DNA of 47,686 nt from Hyphochytrium catenoides (Eukaryota > Sar > Hyphochytriomycetes > Hyphochytriales > Hyphochytriaceae): assembly GCA_900088475.1 (NCBI GenBank), contig FLMG01001570.1:1-47686 (forward strand), written 5' to 3'. Made by a program: the position numbers and the translations under genes. Shown here one piece after another: positions 1 to 11,225 of the stretch. Numbering within the stretch: position 1 is the first letter of the stretch; each line of letters begins with the position of its first letter. The notes beneath the pieces were generated by a model that saw nothing but the letters and a program-made list of their open reading frames with translations, did not search any database and was not told the DNA's origin.

Positions 1-756
1 TGGTAGATGAGACGTGTTGGCTGCTTGAACCTGCTTGCTCTTCTGTTAAGAAGTCCTACGGTTAGCTAGCTATAGGGGCCGCTGCACCCAAAAGGAAGAA
101 TGACAAGAGGCGACCTTGAGAACTGGTGCTGCCTGCCGGCGCTTGGAGTCCCCCTCCCTCCACTCATCAGCAATGACGACGCCAGCAGGCTGCGATAGTC
201 TCAAAGCCTGTTCGATGAAAATCTTCTCTGCTGCTCCACTTCAACAAGGCGATGAAGTTGCTATGTCTATCTCAAGGATGATCCTGACCTGTCAACAATG
301 ATGGGAGGATGCTCCAGATTCAGAAAGTTGGGAATCCCAACAACTACCGAAGGTCATCTCAACTCTCATGCCTATGCACCAGGAGGAGATCTGGGACTTC
401 CAAGGAATAATAACTCTGGTGTATCGCCTTCCTGTAAGCTCTTCCTGATTCCTGACTACTTTCTTCTAACAACAACTCCAGTTGCGCAAGGAAGAGTAGA
501 AGTAAAGGGCTAGCGTGTCTCTTGATGGATGTGGCAGCAGGACTAGCGCTCAGAACATCAGAACCTGCGAGAACTAGGAACTAGCAGAACGATCCCAGCT
601 CATCTCAAGTCAAACCGGTACGCAAGGATAGAAGAGTCTGAGCGCTACACTGGGAAGAAGTGAGCGTCGAGCAGATAATGATTGGACTCTTGAAATTAAC
701 CAGGAGTTGAAAGCAGTGATTGACTGAGTTGCTTGGATAGAGCGCCTAGTTTTGTA
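1..756. other. 5' edge, no firm gene
   Basis: I see no recognisable gene. An acceptor-like TATAG ends at base 75. It is followed by a short open stretch ending in TGA at 117-119 that reads as a Lys/Arg-rich tail (APKRKNDKRRP), which could be the last exon of a + strand gene lying mostly outside the window. Short open frames between 170 and 520 show no family likeness and no clear splice partners. The last part is presumably the 5' flank of COX19. Confidence 0.3.
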
Positions 757-1185
757 ATGAATGCGTTTGGAGGAGCTCGGGTAGAGGCTCGGCCACCGGA
801 GAAGGGAGCATTCCCACTGGATCACCGTGGCGAGTGCCGTCAGCAGATGAAGGTCACCGATATTGCTTTCCAGGCCTTCCCACAGAGGCCGACGGATGAG
901 ATCACGCCAACCGTTTGACTCCTGTTTTGTAGGTTTATCTTACCTGCGTCAAGGCCAACGAGAGTGATCAGAGTAAATGCCGAGAGTTGGCCAAGGCCTA
1001 CTTTGAGTGCAGGATGGAGAGGTAGGGTCTTGCCAGGGCATGGCTGTCACGGCAATGCCATAACGCAATGTAATGTGCGGTAATTCTTTAGAGGACTAAT
1101 GCAGCAAGAAGACTTAGAGGAACTGGGATTGACTGGAGAGCCCGTAGCCCGGCAAGAGGCAGCAGAAGGCTCAAAGGAAGGTTAG
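757..1185 (+). CDS. COX19: COX19-like twin CX9C mitochondrial assembly factor
   Basis: Three exons (757-852, 933-1021, 1092-1185) with GT-AG introns join to a 92-residue protein, close to the usual COX19 length. The N-terminal block RPPEKGAFPLDHRGEC matches the family signature. Two CX9C pairs follow, Cys27/Cys37 and Cys48/Cys58, then the block ECRMER and a charged tail. In the family these cysteines form the disulfides of a coiled-coil-helix fold imported into the mitochondrial intermembrane space by the Mia40 route, and COX19 helps deliver copper for cytochrome c oxidase assembly. The start is the first ATG in frame before the signature, since the open frame upstream has no other ATG. The gene converges on the SERF gene about 500 bases downstream. 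COX23 or another twin-CX9C protein is less likely, because the PLDHxGEC block is typical of COX19. Confidence 0.9.
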
Positions 1186-1687
1186 ATGCTGTCGCTGTCT
1201 ATCTCCATGCCATCTCTTGTCGTTAATAAGACTCTCCAGCCAAAGGCTTCATGGCTGGAACAGGGGCGAAGAACAAGAAACCATGGATCAGCTGGTAGTC
1301 CTAGAAGTATAAGGACCTGAACCCAGCGTTGAGCACTTCTCTAAAGAGGAGGGTCCAGGAACCTGACTTGAACTCGCGCAAGGAGCAGCGTGAGGTGTCT
1401 GACTCCCGACGCTCCATTTTTTGCCATTGTTCATAGTTTCGTTTTCAAAGGCAGCTACACATGCAGATGTGCCGTTCTATTGCCAAAGGAGGACCTCACG
1501 TCACCTCGGCCGCATTATCACACACATATACTACTCAAAAAAGAATCACTGTTAGATAGTTACCCTCCAGAAGGGTGATATAACCTGCGATATATTTCTT
1601 CGCATGTCTGCTTGTGGCGCAGCCGAATATGGCGACTAACACGCCTGTACGCCGTGCGGTGTTATCAGCTTGGTTAGGTTACGAAGC
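1186..1687. other. Intergenic, between convergent COX19 and SERF genes
   Basis: This spacer should contain the 3' ends of both convergent transcripts. I see no family-like coding sequence and no clear repeat. A short + frame at about 1390-1578 has no supporting features. Confidence 0.5.
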
Positions 1688-1870
1688 TCACTTTCCTCCC
1701 TGTTGTTGTTGCTGGGCTGCTTTACGAGCAAGCTTATCCTGAAGTGCCTTAGCGTCTGCTTCCTTGCGCTGGAGAAAGCTCCCGCCTTTCTTGTTGTCTG
1801 CACCCTTGGTTTTCTTCGCCCTTGCTTGTGCCCGCGCGCGATCTCTCTCTCTCTGATCTCCTCTTGTCAT
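1688..1870 (-). CDS. SERF-family small basic protein (4F5-like)
   Basis: A single-exon, 60-residue protein beginning MTRGDQRERDRARAQARAKK. The MTRG(N/D)QRE start and the run of Lys, Arg, Gln and Ala are the hallmark of the small EDRK-rich factor (SERF/4F5) family, whose members are usually about 60 residues. Family members are mostly disordered, nucleic-acid-binding proteins that promote amyloid aggregation of other proteins in animals. The second half keeps a helical pattern (FLQRKEADAKALQDKLARKA) and ends in a short glutamine run, QQQQQGGK. The start ATG is preceded by adenines and the stop is TGA. The protein is too simple in composition for fine subfamily assignment. Confidence 0.85.
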   Translation of the reverse strand: MTRGDQRERDRARAQARAKKTKGADNKKGGSFLQRKEADAKALQDKLARKAAQQQQQGGK

Positions 1871-2914
1871 TTTAGTCGCGGAGTGATCGCTTTGAGCAGC
1901 GCCAGCAAAGAGTCCTGGGGACCGTAATCAGAGAATAAGCCACGCCACCAAAGTCCCGTAGTAGGATGCCTCCAAAAAGTAACCAAGCGATGACCCTGAC
2001 GCCCCTGAAGTCCCAAGTAACTGGCAAGTTGCGATGGAAGTGGAACAACGTCAAGGTGATAGACAGATGTCTCTCCCGTAGCTGGTAGAGAAGTGAAGAA
2101 TGAGTCCTTTACGATGCTGCCTCGATGCCTGGATGAATGAAAGGAGAGTTATTATTGCGCTGTTTATAGCACTGATAATAACTCAGAAATGTGGGTTTGT
2201 GCAGAGGGCGGAGCTTTTACTCTGCCCAGCTGCATTATGTAAACAGAGAATGACAGTGGGAATGGAACCTTCTGGACCTGGGCCTTTGTCCTGGATAACA
2301 CGCTGTCATACTCTTTAGATACTAAAATACAAACGCACCGGTTAGGAATAGATCCTTAGCAGATATCACAAAGTAGATAACAGGTCTGTGATAATCGATT
2401 GCAATCAGTAATAGGTAATCAGCGCCACTCAGGAAGCTGCTGTAACGCCCATCATCAAAGAGAGGCCATCCACCACTGAGAGAAAGGCCACGAGACATCT
2501 TGAGAACCTTGTCAGTGGGCCGCTTCTGGCTTCCTGTCCCGCCGGCTGCGTGGCCGTCGTACGCTTGTTGGTCGTTCTTATCCCCTTAGTCTCGCGCTAC
2601 TACCCTCGCCGCAGCCATAACTTAGTCCTTAAGCCTCTCTGGGCCAGGCTTGATACAGCCTTCCGCGTAGTTTGCCTAGAGACGGAGAGGACAATCCCCT
2701 ATGTCGTCCCTTTCCATACATCTTACAGGCATCCTTTTCATATTAATCCATCCGACTGCGGCTTAGGCTTGTTCTTGCTGACATTAAAAGGCGAGTCAAA
2801 AACCTTCTAGCTCTCCGACTAGTTGGGATATGCGATATGCGTGTGTGAGGTGCAATACAAATTAGTAACTCTTACGTTGCTGAGAAGACCTTCGACTGTC
2901 ACGTCTCTCAAATA
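1871..2914. other. Intergenic, divergent SERF / anoctamin promoters
   Basis: About 1 kb separates the divergently transcribed SERF (-) and anoctamin (+) genes, so it should hold both promoters. I see no recognisable coding sequence. A + frame at 2550-2810 lacks an ATG start and family likeness. No strong TATA-like element or repeat stood out. Confidence 0.45.
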
Positions 2915-5900
2915 ATGTCGGACCTGATCGATAGCCCCAAGGCCAGTAGTCCTGCCATCGAGGATGTCAAACAGTCAGAAAAACAGCCAGAGCAACCCAT
3001 GCACAGCACAAAGAAGGATATGCATGAATCCGTTCAGGGGGAAAGACGATCCATGAGCTCAATGAAAGCCCAAGCGGACGCACCTGATATAAAGAGTCGG
3101 AAGAGCGAACCACTAATTAGTCCTCATCTCTCTATACCTCTCCCTTCAACATACCTTGACCCTGCCGGGAAGTGCATTCTTAACCTCCGAAAGCATGGTG
3201 TTCTGTATCGAGCCGTGGGCTCAAAGCTCAGGAAAGCGTACAGGAAGCAGTACCTCCAGTTAGGCCTGGATACTATTGGAGTGTTTGACTATGAGGCAGG
3301 TAAATTGACCTGTAACACTATCCAGGTGGTGTCACAGAAGTGCAGAGTTGAGATCAACTCCAAGAGCTCGTCCAATCTTAAGTTCACACTCTTCCATGCT
3401 GAGGGAGGGCATCGGGAGGAGGTGATGCAGTTCAAGGCAGCTTCACAGACAGAACGCGATGACTGGCTGAAGGCCTTTCAGCAGAGCATCAATGGCGAGC
3501 CCATTAACTTTCCGATACAAATCTCTCAGGAGGAGTTCCTCCAGCTGACCTCAGCCTTGTCTGAAGCCAAGACCCCCAAGTATCTCTGGGCCAGACCTCC
3601 TGAACTGCAGTGGGAGAAGGTTTCCGCTTCAGAGAAGTTCCATATCTCCCCGACTGGCTCTCCGCTAAGTGCCAGTGCCAAAGCTAGTAGCTTTAACATC
3701 AACGAGAACGCAGACACCTCCAAGACCGTTGGAGAGGAAGAAACACCAGCCAAGGCTCCTGAGGAAGGCAGTGGGGATACCCCGCCAGCTGCTAAGATGG
3801 AAGCGGAAGAAACCCGCCAACCTGACGTTGTCTCACCTAGTGTTCTAGACGACAACTCTCTTACCTCCTCTCAGACAATCTCCGCTCACAATGTGCAGGA
3901 CCCAGTAGACTCTGCCACACAAGTCGTACAAAGTGAGGTGGGGGAGGTCACATCTAGCTCGCGAGCGTCAACCGGGGACTCTTCCGAAAGTGGTAAACGA
4001 AGCTCTACTTCCTCTCAAAAGCAAGTGCCGAAGCCTCCCACCCTGACGTACAACCTTCGACGCTTTGGAGTGCACGTATTCTCAACCTTTTTCCAACCTG
4101 AAGTCCTCAGTGCAAGAGAAAGTTCGCCCTATGAAGTCGTCCTTGCGCTTAAGCCTCTTGACGTCCAAAAAGATGCACTGGACGGTCCTCAGTGTGAGAG
4201 GCAGACCCCTGTCGTGAACTTGGTCACGGAGCAGCTGCAACAAGGTGGCTTTACCGTCTCTAGATCAGAAGTAGCCTCTGCGCCACTCTGGAAGAGATTG
4301 CATGGGAATGATGAGACAAACACAAAGGAATATAAGCCCGACGCAATTCTCTTGAAGGTCCTACGCTTCTTCTCTTGTCTTTATAATTGCACGGTGGCAT
4401 ATTCTCTGCGTTCTTGCTCTTTCCGTACGGTCCTGCCATTGCTGGACCCCCTATCAATGTCCCTCTCTTTTCTCGCTCACTGTGCTGTCGGTGGATCTGC
4501 CAAACGTCAGTTTATAGTCTTAAGTTCCTAGCACTTGGAGCACTTAACTCTACACCGGTACAAGATCCACTAACCTGCTTTGGTTGTCTGCCTGTAATCA
4601 TCATTAGCTGAGCCTTGCCACGTCGGAGCTCCTTCGCGAGGCTGAAGTACAAAGACTGAGAAAGCGGTTGAAGGAGATGTCTACGTCCGGGGAGTACTAC
4701 GAAGAGTTCACTTCCACGAGGCGCCGACTATTTCTGGGCTTTGATGACGAGGGGAATATGCTAGAAACGTTTCTAGTTCCGGAAGAGAGGCAGCAGCTTA
4801 ACATGGGCAGGTAAGCAGAAGAGATCGAATAGAAGATGGCGCAGGACCGAACGGAGGGAGAGACCTGAAAAAGTTGATTTGGTTCGGAGTAAGCCTCAGA
4901 TAATAAGCCATACCTCTTTTTCTACGCAACAGACTCCACAGCCTTCCAGCTGGGGCGGTAGCGGCAGCTTTGACTCCTGAATCCAAGTCCAACAACACCG
5001 CACTGTTGCTGAAGTATCTTGAGAAGAAGGGCATCCTCCTCGCCAAATACAGCGTCCATGACTACAGTCAGAACCCTATAGGGACATCTTTGAGAGAACA
5101 CTGGCTACGGAGGAAACTCTTTGCCCCAACACCCTATTTGGACGTGAAGAAGGTCAGTGTTTGACTGAGCAAGAGTAGCTAAAACATCATGTCAAGCGGT
5201 CTTTTACTCCTGTGGCCCTTTGTCTATCCTATGTGATGACATTGAGGCCACTTACCTCAGGAGCTTGTTAACGTCTTCTTCTTGCTACCATCACAATGCC
5301 AATTGATGGTTTTCCGCTAGTGCCCCTACATTCCTACCATTAACTCGCTTATAATCCGCAACCATTGCCCTCTGTCATTTTCCTCCGCCAGTACTTTGGC
5401 GACCAAGTTGCCGTCTTTATCGACTGGGCAACCTACCATACCACCGCACTGAGCTTTCCAGCAATCCTCGGAGTGTGGGTCACTCTAAAGAGTGACACGA
5501 AAATGGCGCACATATTGGAACTTCTCTTCCCAGTGACGGTGATCGTCTGGACCTCCCTCTATATTTACTTCTGGAAGAGGCGAGCAGCCGCCAACAGATA
5601 CAAGTGGAACCTCGTCAGCCCTTCCTTAGAGGTAGATCACCTTGATCTGGCTACTTGCATCAACTGGTTTTGGCGACTCTTCTCTCCTTCTGACTTGTTT
5701 CTCGAGAACCTGGTTCTTCCAGAGCACTTAGAAAATCTTCACCTTCCTCTTTCTCTTAGCTCTTTGCCCTCTCCGGCTAACCCCTTTGCTCCTTGCCATC
5801 GTTCAGGGAGTGACTGAGCTAGAGATTGAGGAGGCTCGACTTCAGATAGAGGGGAACGGAGCCAGACACTTCAAGCCTCCCTTCATTACCCAGCAGCTGC

Positions 5901-7544
5901 CAAAGTATTTAGCCACAGCGCTGATATTTTTCTCACTATCTACACTGAATGTTGGACTGATTGGACTCGCTACCTATTTCAAGAATAGCCCTCCTTATAA
6001 TGAGGGCATGCTGAAGTTTGTCCCACTTGGAGGTACCCGGCGAGAATAGCCTCTAGCCAACTCAATGCGCATGTCCGTGTCTTTGACCCTGGCATCATTC
6101 CTCGAGTATCCCTCGTTTCGGCTCTTCTACGTCTATCTCTTTATATCTCTATCTTTTCTATGTTTCTCTGCACCGCTCTTTCTCTTTCTTGCTCTACCCT
6201 CCCACTCTCGCTTTCTCTTCGCCCCCTCTCTCTCTCATGCGCGGTCGTCTCTTTCTTTCTTTCTTTCTTACTTACTTCTCTCTTTCTCCCTCTCTCGTTC
6301 TTTCCATGCCGCCTGTCCTGTCCTACGTGCATTCCTAGGACAAGCACTATATATCGAGGTCGCATCTCTCATCTTTGACAATGTTGCCCGCTGGAATGTG
6401 GAGTGGATGAATCTTCGGTCCCATGAGGATTACGTTAACCAGTACATCATCAGGTCTGCCTCTCGCTCACCTTCTTCGCCTTGTCAATAACAAAAGGCGC
6501 CTATTAACTGCTGTTCATTACACCTTACTCTGCCATTAATCACTGTCTATTTGTTCGCTTCCTGCTCCTGCCTATGTCTTGCATTCGTTTATCTGAATGC
6601 CCCCACAAGAAAGCCTTCCTTGGTAATATGGTCCTGTCCTTGAGATCTCAGTGGTTCTTCCTCTTTCTGCAACATCGCTTTCGTCTTCCCCCAGAAGACT
6701 GTTCCGACACAATTCTTCAGTGGTAGCAGTATCTCAATTGCCCATCTAAGCCTAACTTTTGCTTTTCTTCCGCAGGAGAATCTTCTTCCTCTTTCCGACA
6801 AAATGTCTTCCTCTGTGGTACACAGCCTTCTTCCTGAAGGACGTCCCAATGCTCCGTGATCAGCTTCTTTCAATGGTCTTGACTGCTCAGATCATTGAAA
6901 TCGCTGGTCAGACCGTCTTCGCACACATCAAACACTGTGCTGTCACATTCAACTCTACTTACCAAAGGAGACAGCTCAGCACGCTGGCCGAGAGCCAGTT
7001 CCATTTAAAGAAGCTGGATCTCACCGCCAAGTACGCAGATAAAGTCCTTCAATTCGGATTCTTGACAATGTGGGCAGCTGCTTTCCCGTTGGGGTTCGCA
7101 CTGAACTTTATCGCCAACCTCCTAGACGTCCGTGCTCTGCCATATGCCTTGCTCTACACTTTCCGAAGACCGCTTGCCTCCAAGTGCTCCGGTATTGGGA
7201 TGTGGTATGGTGTCATTCTTGTGTCGTCAGTAATCGCCATCATTAACAACTCGGCATACATTTTGCTGACGGCCAAGCATCTGGATAACGTTTGGGACTC
7301 ACTCGGCGTCGATCGAACCTTGACAGTCTTTGGCGTGGAGCACTTGCTGCTTTTATTACACTTTGTGGTGGTGGCATACATTCCTCATGTCCCTAAGAAC
7401 GTGAGAAACCTCATTGCTCATGATATTGCGCTACGAAGGGTGATGATGAGAAAGTTTGTGGCCCAGAAGTGGGTGCAGATGAAGACGATTCTAGGGATGT
7501 CCTCTCCGCGAGGCCAAAGACCAAGAGGAGCCTCTCAAGAGTAA
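2915..7544 (+). CDS. PH domain-anoctamin (TMEM16) fusion membrane protein
   Basis: Seven exons (2915-4357, 4608-4810, 4933-5152, 5392-5613, 5807-6032, 6339-6453, 6776-7544) join in frame to 1,065 residues. After a disordered N-terminus comes a pleckstrin-homology domain at about residues 93-193, ending in the typical helix RDDWLKAFQQ with Trp184. A Ser/Thr/Glu-rich linker runs to about 375, followed by the cytosolic anoctamin N-terminal region (NLRRFGVHVF onward). The transmembrane anoctamin domain starts near residue 623 (YFGDQVAVFIDWATY). Later family blocks include LQFGFLTMWAAAFPLGF and FRRPLASKCSGIGMW. Anoctamins are dimeric phospholipid scramblases, ion channels or membrane-contact tethers, and the PH domain suggests phosphoinositide binding. 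Positions matching the calcium ligands of animal TMEM16A are largely not conserved, so calcium control is doubtful. Intron 5 (6033-6338) is strongly pyrimidine-rich. Confidence 0.93.
6121..6305 (+). repeat. Pyrimidine-rich intron tract with (CTTT)n
   Basis: A long CT-rich stretch fills most of anoctamin intron 5 and includes a (CTTT)n run at about 6251-6268. It creates long but spurious open frames on both strands. The flanking exons join cleanly across it (6032 to 6339, phase 1), which shows it is intronic. Confidence 0.8.
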
Positions 7545-7716
7545 TATCTGAGGCAGTCTTTACTTAGCGCTTCCTCTCCATACACAGAACGCGTTAGTGG
7601 CTTTGCTGCATATTAGAGCTACCTGCAGATCTGGTAAGGAACTTGGGACGATTTGAGAGTTGCTGCCGAGGTCACTTTTCAAGATAGGAATATGTCCATT
7701 ACTTCTAATCTAATTG

Positions 7717-8534
7717 TTAAATATCAACAAACCGACTGTTGCTCATGTATGTTCGCGTAGGTGCCACTTCAGCGGACGGCGACGGTGTCATCCCAATGTT
7801 TTCTGTGGTCTGCGGGCTGGAGGTAGAAGCCGTCTCATGTTGCGATCCCTTCTTCATGTCCACGTCCAGAGTGATAGCTCCGACACTAGCCCCTCCTCCC
7901 GGATATGCCCTTAATAGAGCATCCGCTGGGACGATGTCAATGGAGACTTCTGGAATACAGGCGATTCCCACCGTCACCGCAATGGAGGCCACCTTGTATC
8001 CCTTACCCTCGAGCCTGGAGTGCGGCGTCAGAGACAGATAGGTCCTCAGAGACATGTCTCATAACCTCTGCAACAGGTTGTATGTCTTACTTACCCTGTC
8101 GCAAGCTTTTCCACCCGAAAGATAGATGAGAGAATGGCCTTCTGTATGGTAGTTAATGAGGTGTCTTCTAGTACAATCTCTATGACGGACAAATCAGCGC
8201 CATGCAACTTCTGAAGCATCAGTGTGACCTTTGGTAGGAGAGTCAGATGCATGCGGAGCACGCTGAAGTCATAACTACGAAAGCGTGAAAGCGTGTAAGC
8301 TGGAGGCTATGCTAATATTATCAGCTTTGTACCTTACCCTATGACATTCAGCTGTGGTCTGAGGCGGGATGCCTCGTCGATGATCTGGCCCATAACTGTA
8401 TCGGATTGCTCTGTCTCCGCCGAAGGAGAAGGGGAAGCCTTGTCTTGCGACGACTCGCTCTTCTGTGTGTCCGAAGCGAATAGACCCTTCACCTCCTCCA
8501 ACATACCGCGAAATGAGGCCTGCGCGCCGCTCAT
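7717..8534 (-). CDS. Hypothetical protein, 224 residues, three exons
   Basis: Three exons (8534-8338, 8274-8095, 8014-7717 reading leftwards) join in frame. The donors are GTAAGG and GTAAGT, and each junction restores a glycine codon. I do not recognise the family. The first exon gives a Ser/Glu/Thr-rich acidic stretch. The middle (residues about 65-170) looks like a folded alpha/beta domain with blocks such as YDFSVLRMHLTLLPKVTLML, GADLSVIEIVLEDT and GYKVASIAVTVGIACIPEVS. The C-terminal 55 residues are polar and Ser/Thr-rich. No signal peptide or membrane helix is clear. The ATG at 8534 was chosen as the first in frame; the frame stays open upstream without another ATG, so a further 5' exon cannot be excluded. 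It is transcribed divergently from the 9083 gene. Confidence 0.7.
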
Positions 8535-9082
8535 ACTGAGTGTAACCTTCAAATAATGAGCAGAACCCAACCCTGGAACAACCAAGAGAACAAGAGATCA
8601 AAAGATCTTCCAACGACGTGCTGCTAGCTTCTGCCTGAGAAGGTCTAAACTCCTCTAACCCCTCCGTAAGCTCAGTGAGGATCAAGACTCTATCGATGGA
8701 TCCCAATGCTGCGACTCTCTTGTACTAGCTCTTGCTCTTCCTCTTGCAGAATGGAGCCCACGCCTCGCAGTCAACCCAGTGGGACCGTCACTCTCCTCTA
8801 GGTCGCATCAACAACCCGCCAACAGGTCGGAAGAAAGAGATCCCAGTCTTTTGTATAGGAGGAAAGAGGATCAGAAGCGTCCTCATTAGGGAACGACAGT
8901 ACAGTAGAAGAAAAAGAATCACAGCTCCTGGGGGTGGCCTGCTTATGCTACAAAAGGGTTCTGAACCATTCAGAGTTCCTCCAGGAGCATGGTTCTCAAA
9001 TGTAACCAACGTCTGTCGCGCTTTGCCTTCGACGAGTCATTCGACCGCTTGGCAAGGGTCCAATAGCTGTCAATAAGAGGAG
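8535..9082. other. Divergent intergenic region
   Basis: This lies between two divergent genes. A short frame from an ATG at 8750 (MEPTPRSQPSG) and a longer open + stretch to 9076 are present, but neither connects convincingly to the next gene. It probably holds promoters and 5' untranslated exons. Confidence 0.35.
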
Positions 9083-10513
9083 ATGTCACGCAGCGTGAAG
9101 ACCCGAGAAAACTTGAGGCAGAAGGCGAATCCGGTGTCGGAGGCGAGCTCCAGGACTAGAAGCTCTTCAGCTGCATCAGAACACGATAAGAGTGCTAGAG
9201 TAGGAGAGACGAGTGCCGAGCGCAAGGGAATGAAACCTTGGAACCCACACTTGGCTTCTGGTATTACGCTCGTGTCGTTTAGTGCTAGAACATACCAATG
9301 GCGGTAGAGGATGAAGACAGCCAGGACACTGGCGGCCGAGACTCCGGGAAAAGAGACTCCGGAGTGCAGGAGTCAGGGAGGAACCCTTACCTGTCGCATA
9401 TGAGGGGAAGGTAAAGAAGTTGGACCGTGCTGCCAGACATTTGCCGCTAACCTTGACAACTCCCAGTATGATTCTAGCGGGAGTCATCCAACTTATAGCC
9501 GGCACTGTATTGCTGCTCTGTGCTGTTATGTTTGACTATCAGTATGGCGAGTCGTATGTCTCAACATTTGACAAAGGCGGCGCTCCTATAACGACACTTC
9601 TCTACATCAGCAGCGCTTGCACTGTGGTGAGAAACAAGCCCAAACGCTAATGAACTGACTCTGTTGGGCCATACCGCTGATCCTTTTGTAGATTGCAGCT
9701 GTTACCGCTTCGTTCACGTACATTTGGTGGTCCAAGATCCAAACCGTGGCTTCATTCTTCGTTAGTGTACATTTGATCCTCAGCCTTCTGGCATGGCTTC
9801 TCAGTGAGTACCACTCATCCTACTTACGGTGACGCCATCGTAATTGAGAGAACGTAAACTCTAGCTCTATGTGCTTCCTAACTGACATTCTGTGCATTTG
9901 GTCCTCATGATAGCACTATGGGCGGGCTTGGCTATGGTTTACTGCATCCATTTCTACAGTTGGGTCACCATCACAAAGTATTCCTACACAGAACCTATCA
10001 TGGTCATATCTTTGGCGTGCATCATTGTAAGTCAATGTACTAAAGAGCAGTATAGACATAAAAATTATAGAGGAGAAAGTAGTTAGAGCTATTGTGAGGA
10101 GCTGACGCAGTGGCCATGAAGTTCTCATGTAGGAGACGTGATGGTAGAGCCTTCTGTGCAAAAAGTGAACTAGCTCTCAGGCATGATTCCTATTTGTCCT
10201 ATCACCAGGTCATTATCTTTTCAGCTTTTCTCTCCGTCAAGGAGGTCCTCTATCGCAGTGCCTTTTTCCGCTCTGCAAGGTAAGGCAGACGTGCCATCCA
10301 ATTTAGGCAAAGAAAGGAAAGTAATCAGCTACATACAGGTACGCGAGGAGAACTCAGCCTGATGATATTGAGCAACAATCAAGTCCTGAGGTCCAAGAGT
10401 CATTAAGTCATCGAGGCAAAGTGAGGTCTGTACTTCGTAGTTTGGCTTTAGAAAGGCAAAGTCTGACCCCTTCTCCCTCGGTATTGGCTTGCCTCGCGCG
10501 AGAACAGGGATAG
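9083..10513 (+). CDS. Unknown multi-pass membrane protein, 301 residues
   Basis: Six exons (9083-9260, 9370-9626, 9692-9803, 9914-10026, 10209-10279, 10339-10513) join in frame with GT-AG introns. The N-terminus (about 60 residues) is polar and Ser/Arg-rich and so probably cytosolic. Four or five hydrophobic segments follow: MILAGVIQLIAGTVLLLCAV; a pair around TTLLYISSACTV and IAAVTASFTYIWW; SFFVSVHLILSLLAWLL; LWAGLAMVYCIHFYSWV; and PIMVISLACIIVIIFSAFL. The tail is hydrophilic (ARRTQPDDIEQQ onward) and ends EQG. The 71-base exon 5 and the phases of all junctions support the model. I do not recognise the family; the pattern resembles small four-helix membrane proteins in general, with no diagnostic motif. 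Exon 2 start is the least certain join, because other acceptor-like AGs lie nearby. Confidence 0.7.
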
Positions 10514-10619
10514 TCAGGTAACTTTTTCTTTCACGTTAAGGACTCTGTAGACTGGTCTAACTGGCGTTATAAAGATACTAGAGGTGGATTTTAGAGGCAA
10601 GAAATTGGGTCGGTCCAGT

Positions 10620-11225
10620 ATGTCGCTAGAGATTGGACGATCGCTCGACAATGCAGCATATCAGGCACAATGGAGTTCTACTGCTACCACGTATGTCTTC
10701 CCCGCTCCAACAAAATAACTGGCATCGCTGCGCTAATAAACTCTTGTTAGGGGCCAGTTCACCTGTATCATCCATAGTGTGCCGCAAACGCGGCAGGTTG
10801 TCAAGCATTTGGAGAAGCAGAAGTTCCAAGTGGTCAGTGTAACCAATCCCACAGTGGGGACCTCGATAATACAATTCTGCGCCAGAGAGGTATGTCCATA
10901 ATTGTGTACGCACTTCCCCTTCAAGATGCTTTCTAACCTTGATGCTGTCAATCTCTAGTTTGCGCTAGACGATGACCCCGTCCAAGGTGCCATGTTCCTT
11001 GGCCAGTTTACACTGTTAGAGGCCCAGAAAATCCTGAAGGCCGTTTTCAAGTGTGAGGTATTTCCTCTCCAGCCTTTCAAATAGCTATCGAATAGACAGC
11101 TAAACACCTCCTTTCCCCGTTGTCAGGTCCCGCAGAAGACTGGACAATTTGTCCAGTGTCTATCACTTTCAAAGATTGTTACCGTCATAGAAGAGTTACG
11201 TCCCGAATTGGAAGAGCATGCGTAA
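10620..11225 (+). CDS. Hypothetical protein, 135 residues, four exons
   Basis: Four exons (10620-10690, 10751-10889, 10959-11057, 11127-11225) join in frame to a compact soluble-looking protein starting MSLEIGRSLDNAAY. The body has alternating strands and helices: FTCIIHSVPQTRQVVKHLEK, FQVVSVTNPTVGTSIIQFC, GAMFLGQFTLLEAQKILKAV and LSLSKIVTVIEELRPELEEH. No signal peptide or membrane helix is present. Introns are only about 60-70 bases, and intron 2 has a CTAAC branch-point motif. The family is not recognised. It is convergent with the Tim17-like gene A, whose stop lies about 195 bases away. A short stretch near 13.8-13.96 kb may be a decayed copy of its first two exons. Confidence 0.7.

Noticed and set aside
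1-119. Possible last exon of an upstream gene
   Set aside because: Only one short Lys/Arg-rich stretch and one acceptor-like site are visible, which is too little to call a gene.
2550-2810. 86-residue + frame before the anoctamin gene
   Set aside because: It lacks an ATG start and shows no domain or splice support.
6065-6490. Long open frames on both strands in CT-rich sequence
   Set aside because: They are produced by a pyrimidine-rich intron of the anoctamin gene; the flanking exons join cleanly across it.
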